From the NCBI RefSeq assembly GCF_002160515.1, contig NZ_NFKS01000022.1, forward strand, positions 1 through 52,501: a DNA stretch of 52,501 nt. Direction: 5' to 3'. The position numbers and the translations under genes are program-made. A model generated the notes under the pieces. That model was not told the DNA's origin. It did no database searches and was given only the letters and a program-made list of their open reading frames with translations. How positions within the stretch are numbered: position 1 is the first letter of the stretch; each line of letters begins with the position of its first letter. Shown here in pieces: positions 49,367-52,501 of the stretch. The stretch is from Anaeromassilibacillus sp. An172 (GTDB lineage Bacteria > Bacillota > Clostridia > Oscillospirales > Acutalibacteraceae).

Positions 49367-49828
49367 ATGGAAAAACGTTACTATGGAGCATATGGAAGCA
49401 ATCTCAATATCAGGCAGATGAAAATACGCTGTCCGCAGGCGAGAATCATTGGAACATCGGTGATTGAAGGAAGTCAGCTTCTTTTCAAAGGAAGCCGAAC
49501 CGGCTATTACCTGACGGTGGAGCCTAAAGAAAATTGCAGGGTTCCAATCGCTGTCTGGGAAGCGACACAGAGCGATGAACTTTCCCTTGACAGATACGAG
49601 GGGTTCCCGAGCTTTTACTATAAAAAGGATATGGTACTTCCCGTCAAAGGAATAAAAACCGGAAAAGTTAGAAAAAGAGAGGTTTTCCTCTATATAATGC
49701 ATGAGCACAGACCAACCGGAAAGCCTTCATCTTTGTACCTTAGAACCTGCTTTGAGGGTTACAGAAATTTCGGTTTTGACAACTCACCATTGATAAAAGC
49801 CTGCTTAAACTGCGGAGGAAGTATATGA
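49367..49828 (+). CDS. Gamma-glutamylcyclotransferase-like (GGCT/AIG2) protein
   Basis: The ATG at 49367 after GAAAGGA gives 153 residues. YYGAYGSNLNIRQMKIRCP is the family phosphate loop (YGSN). AVWEATQSDELSLDRYEGFP carries the catalytic-type glutamate, and YYKKDMVLPVKGIKTGKVRK follows. GGCT-like enzymes cyclise gamma-glutamyl amines and can remove amide links made by an amidoligase. Next to the amidoligase it may trim or reverse the modification. Its end overlaps the next gene by 4 bases. Confidence 0.9.
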   Translation: MEKRYYGAYGSNLNIRQMKIRCPQARIIGTSVIEGSQLLFKGSRTGYYLTVEPKENCRVPIAVWEATQSDELSLDRYEGFPSFYYKKDMVLPVKGIKTGKVRKREVFLYIMHEHRPTGKPSSLYLRTCFEGYRNFGFDNSPLIKACLNCGGSI

Positions 49829-50022
49829 AAAACGAAAATTTTACAGAAGAAAAAATCTGCCCGTTCTGCGGACAGATATACACAGCCCGACCCGCTGTTT
49901 CAAGAAAAGACGGAGAAACTCTTATCTGCCCTGACTGCGGTATAAGAGAAGCCCTCACGGGACTTGGGATAGACTGGGAGGAACAGGAAAAGATTTTGGA
50001 AACGATCCATAAAAGTATATGA
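49825..50022 (+). CDS. Small zinc-ribbon protein
   Basis: The 65-residue protein has CPFCGQIYTARPAVSRKDGE and CPDCGIREALTGLGI, one four-cysteine zinc ribbon, then a helical tail. Its ATG overlaps the stop of the GGCT-like gene, so it belongs to the amidoligase operon. It might be the carrier or substrate of that modification, which is speculation. A hairpin with a T run follows. Confidence 0.75.
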   Translation: MKNENFTEEKICPFCGQIYTARPAVSRKDGETLICPDCGIREALTGLGIDWEEQEKILETIHKSI

Positions 50023-50044
50023 TAACATTTATAGAATATTTTTT

Positions 50045-50076
50045 AAGGAACATGCCAAAACGGTATGTTCCTTTTT
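50045..50076 (+). terminator. Intrinsic terminator before the large terminase gene
   Basis: Nine-base arms (50045-50053 and 50065-50073) pair and are followed by T residues. It ends the amidoligase operon. An ATG at 50065, a possible terminase start, lies inside its right arm and is therefore unlikely to be used. Confidence 0.65.
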
Positions 50077-51702
50077 ATGGTTATCGGGAGGTGGTCATAT
50101 ATCAGAAAGCTGAGAGGTTACAAGCCCACAAAGTTCATGTCAAAAAGTTCTCACTACGACAAATCGGCGGCGGATTATGCTGTAAACTTTATTCAATGCC
50201 TTTGTCATACAAAAGGCACTTGGGCAGGCAAGCCCTTTGACCTTATCGACTGGCAGGAACGTATTATCCGTGATGTGTTCGGAATCATCAAGAAAAACGG
50301 ATACCGGCAGTTCAACACGGCTTACATAGAAATACCCAAAAAGCAGGGAAAGTCTGAACTTGCGGCGGCTGTGGCTTTGCTTCTCACCTGCGGAGACGGT
50401 GAGGAGCGTGCAGAGGTTTACGGATGCGCCGCCGACCGCAATCAGGCAAAAATAGTTTTTGATGTGGCGGTTGACATGGTAAGGCTTTGTCCGGCTCTTG
50501 CCAAACGGGTGAAGATACAGGAGTCCCAAAAGAGGCTTACATATCTTCCCACAAACAGCTTTTATCAGGTGCTTTCGGCTGATGTTGCCAACAAACACGG
50601 CTTTAATACCCACGGGGTTATCTTTGACGAGCTTCACACTCAGCCCAACAGAAAGCTATTTGACGTTATGACAAAAGGCTCCGGTGACGCACGAATGCAG
50701 CCGCTGTATTTTCTCATAACTACAGCCGGAACAGACACTCAATCCATATGCTATGAAACTCATCAAAAGGCGCTTGACATTATTGAGGGCAGAAAGCATG
50801 ACCCCACTTTCTATCCCGTTATCTACGGAGCCGCTGAGGATGAGGACTGGACAGACCCAAAGGTATGGAAAAAAGCCAATCCCTCCCTGGGCATTACGGT
50901 TGATATTGAGAAGGTAAAAGCCGCCTGTGAGTCAGCAAAGCAAAACCCGGGCGAGGAAAACGCTTTCAGACAGCTAAGGCTTAATCAATGGGTAAAACAA
51001 GCGGTTCGCTGGATGCCTATGGATAAATGGGACACCTGCAGCTTTCCGGTTGATATGGACAGCTTAGAAGGACGTGTCTGTTACGGAGGTCTTGACCTTT
51101 CATCCACAACGGATATAACGGCTTTTGTGCTGGTTTTTCCTCCGGAATATGAGGGTGACAAGTATGTTATACTGCCCTTTTTCTGGATACCGGAGGACAA
51201 CATAGACCTGCGTGTCCGGCGTGACCATGTTATGTATGACCTTTGGGAACGTCAGGGCTTTTTGCAGACTACCGAGGGAAACGTGGTGCATTACGGATAT
51301 ATCGAAAAGTTTATTGAAGACTTAGGGAAGCGTTTTAATATCCGTGAAATAGCCTTCGACCGCTGGGGAGCCGTTCAGATGGTGCAGAACCTTGAGGGCG
51401 AGGGATTTACCGTCGTTCCTTTCGGTCAGGGCTTTAAAGATATGAGTCCTCCCACCAAAGAGCTTATGAAGCTGGTATTGGAACAGAAAGTTGCCCATGG
51501 AGGACATCCGGTTCTGCGCTGGATGATGGACAACATCTTCATCCGTACCGACCCTGCCGGCAACATAAAGGCGGACAAGTCGAAATCAACTGAAAAAATA
51601 GACGGCGCTATTGCCACAATCATGGCTTTAGACAGAGCAATCAGGTGCGGTAATACAAATACTGAAAGCGTTTATGATAACCGTGGTATTTTATTTATAT
51701 AA
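50077..51702 (+). CDS. Terminase large subunit
   Basis: The protein of about 541 residues carries the packaging ATPase (YIEIPKKQGKSELAAAVAL as Walker A region, GVIFDELHT as Walker B) and a C-terminal RNase H-like nuclease (YGGLDLSSTTDITAF, then EIAFDRWG, and EKIDGAIATIMALDRAI with the last aspartate). It drives DNA into the capsid. The start is unclear: the good GGGAGGTGG site at 50086-50094 is followed at the right distance only by TAT ATC, not a usual start codon, while the ATG at 50077 lacks a ribosome site. Family members usually start at about the RKLRGYKPTKFM position. Confidence 0.9.
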   Translation: MVIGRWSYIRKLRGYKPTKFMSKSSHYDKSAADYAVNFIQCLCHTKGTWAGKPFDLIDWQERIIRDVFGIIKKNGYRQFNTAYIEIPKKQGKSELAAAVALLLTCGDGEERAEVYGCAADRNQAKIVFDVAVDMVRLCPALAKRVKIQESQKRLTYLPTNSFYQVLSADVANKHGFNTHGVIFDELHTQPNRKLFDVMTKGSGDARMQPLYFLITTAGTDTQSICYETHQKALDIIEGRKHDPTFYPVIYGAAEDEDWTDPKVWKKANPSLGITVDIEKVKAACESAKQNPGEENAFRQLRLNQWVKQAVRWMPMDKWDTCSFPVDMDSLEGRVCYGGLDLSSTTDITAFVLVFPPEYEGDKYVILPFFWIPEDNIDLRVRRDHVMYDLWERQGFLQTTEGNVVHYGYIEKFIEDLGKRFNIREIAFDRWGAVQMVQNLEGEGFTVVPFGQGFKDMSPPTKELMKLVLEQKVAHGGHPVLRWMMDNIFIRTDPAGNIKADKSKSTEKIDGAIATIMALDRAIRCGNTNTESVYDNRGILFI

Positions 51703-51720
51703 GGACAAGGAGGATATTTT

Positions 51721-52501
51721 ATGAGCATACTTTCGGGCTTATTTCATTCCCGTGATAAGCCAAAGAATCAGACTGCCGGAAGCAGGTATACGTTTTTTAT
51801 GGGCGGTTCTTCGTCGGGCAAGGCTGTTACAGAGCGTTCCGCTATGCAGATGACGGCGGTTTATTCCTGCGTCAGAATTTTGTCGGAGGCTGTGGCGGGT
51901 TTGCCTCTTCATTTTTACCGATATACCGATGACGGCGGCAAGGAAAAAGCCATAGACCACCCGCTTTACAGCTTACTTCACGATGAGCCTAATCCGGAGA
52001 TGACCTCTTTCATCTTTCGTGAAACCTTAATGACTCATCTTCTGCTATGGGGAAACGCTTACGCACAGATAATCAGAAACGGCAAAAATGAAGTTGTTGC
52101 GTTGTATCCCCTTATGCCAAACAAAATGGAGGTGAGCAGGGACAAAAGCGGACAGCTTTACTACACGTATGTTACTCAGCCGGAGGAAGTCCGAACAATG
52201 AAAGGTACAGTTGTATATCTGAGACCCTCGGAGGTTCTTCACATTCCCGGTCTTGGCTTTGACGGTCTTGTGGGTTATTCGCCTATAGCTATGGCGAAAA
52301 ACGCCATCGGCATGGCTATAGCCTGTGAGGAATACGGAGCTAAGTTTTTTGCAAACGGAGCTGCTCCCGGCGGTGTGTTGGAACATCCCGGAACTATCAA
52401 AGACCCACAGAGAGTACGTGAAAGCTGGCAGTCCACTTTTGGCGGAAGCGGCAACAGCAATAAGGTAGCTGTTCTGGAGGAAGGAATGAAATACACACCA
52501 A
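51721..52501 (+). CDS. Phage portal protein, HK97 family (partial, runs off the window)
   Basis: AAGGAGG precedes the ATG at 51721. The 260 visible residues have AVTERSAMQMTAVYSCVRIL, VAGLPLHFYRYTDDGG, LMTHLLLWGNAYAQIIRNGK and HIPGLGFDGLVGYSPIAMAK, all conserved portal blocks. The portal forms the ring at the capsid vertex through which the terminase pumps DNA. It begins 18 bases after the large terminase, the standard order for HK97-type siphophages. The rest of the head genes should lie beyond the window. Confidence 0.95.
   Translation, partial: MSILSGLFHSRDKPKNQTAGSRYTFFMGGSSSGKAVTERSAMQMTAVYSCVRILSEAVAGLPLHFYRYTDDGGKEKAIDHPLYSLLHDEPNPEMTSFIFRETLMTHLLLWGNAYAQIIRNGKNEVVALYPLMPNKMEVSRDKSGQLYYTYVTQPEEVRTMKGTVVYLRPSEVLHIPGLGFDGLVGYSPIAMAKNAIGMAIACEEYGAKFFANGAAPGGVLEHPGTIKDPQRVRESWQSTFGGSGNSNKVAVLEEGMKYTP

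Overview
The window looks like a low-to-moderate GC Gram-positive chromosome, most likely a gut or rumen Clostridia of the Ruminococcus/Oscillospiraceae kind. Evidence is inference from strong AGGAGG-type ribosome sites, single-membrane lipoproteins, ECF sigma and TPM/SPFH stress genes typical of Firmicutes, and a prophage whose replication genes are of the clostridial type. No rRNA or tRNA gene was recognised.

Region 1 (1-10.2 kb) is chromosomal and mostly on the minus strand. It holds a complete IS200-type insertion element, an ADP-ribose gene set (ADP-ribosylglycohydrolase, von Willebrand A protein, macrodomain-HTH protein), a methyltransferase remnant, a membrane-anchored ECF sigma factor with an upstream lipoprotein and small protein, and a solute-binding lipoprotein paired with a membrane-anchored LuxR-type regulator.

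Region 2 (10.3-20.5 kb, plus strand) begins with a candidate structured RNA and continues with a zinc-ribbon-rich run of envelope genes. Three of them match the YdjG, YdjH and YdjI proteins of the Bacillus PspA-linked membrane-stress operon (TFIIB-type zinc ribbon, TPM domain, SPFH domain). Lipoproteins, small membrane proteins and a repeat-bearing surface protein accompany them.

Region 3 (20.6-30.5 kb) is an accessory island. It opens with a decayed serine-recombinase tail and about 1.2 kb without a convincing gene. A type II restriction-modification set follows: AbrB-like protein and C5-cytosine methyltransferase on plus, SacI-like endonuclease on minus. The endonuclease shares its strand and gene chain with an AlkA-like glycosylase, an OGG1-like glycosylase, a Cro/CI-type regulator and an ABC-3C-like three-component ATPase system. 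A fourth protein of that system is linked to it by a shared VNQYGD/HVENL tag. I consider this chain of about 7 kb the most interesting system in the window.

Region 4 (30.5-52.5 kb) is a prophage or phage-derived element. The order is: early small regulators, DUF2800 and DUF2815 proteins, family-A DNA polymerase, primase-helicase, VRR-NUC nuclease, SNF2 helicase, DUF1492 regulator, HNH nuclease, P27 small terminase, a phage SAM synthetase feeding two DNA methyltransferases, a low-GC cargo block (two ribbon-helix-helix proteins, SLOG protein, amidoligase, GGCT-like enzyme), large terminase, and a portal gene cut by the window end. The GC-rich part (about 31-47 kb) and the AT-richer part after 46.96 kb look like modules of different origin.
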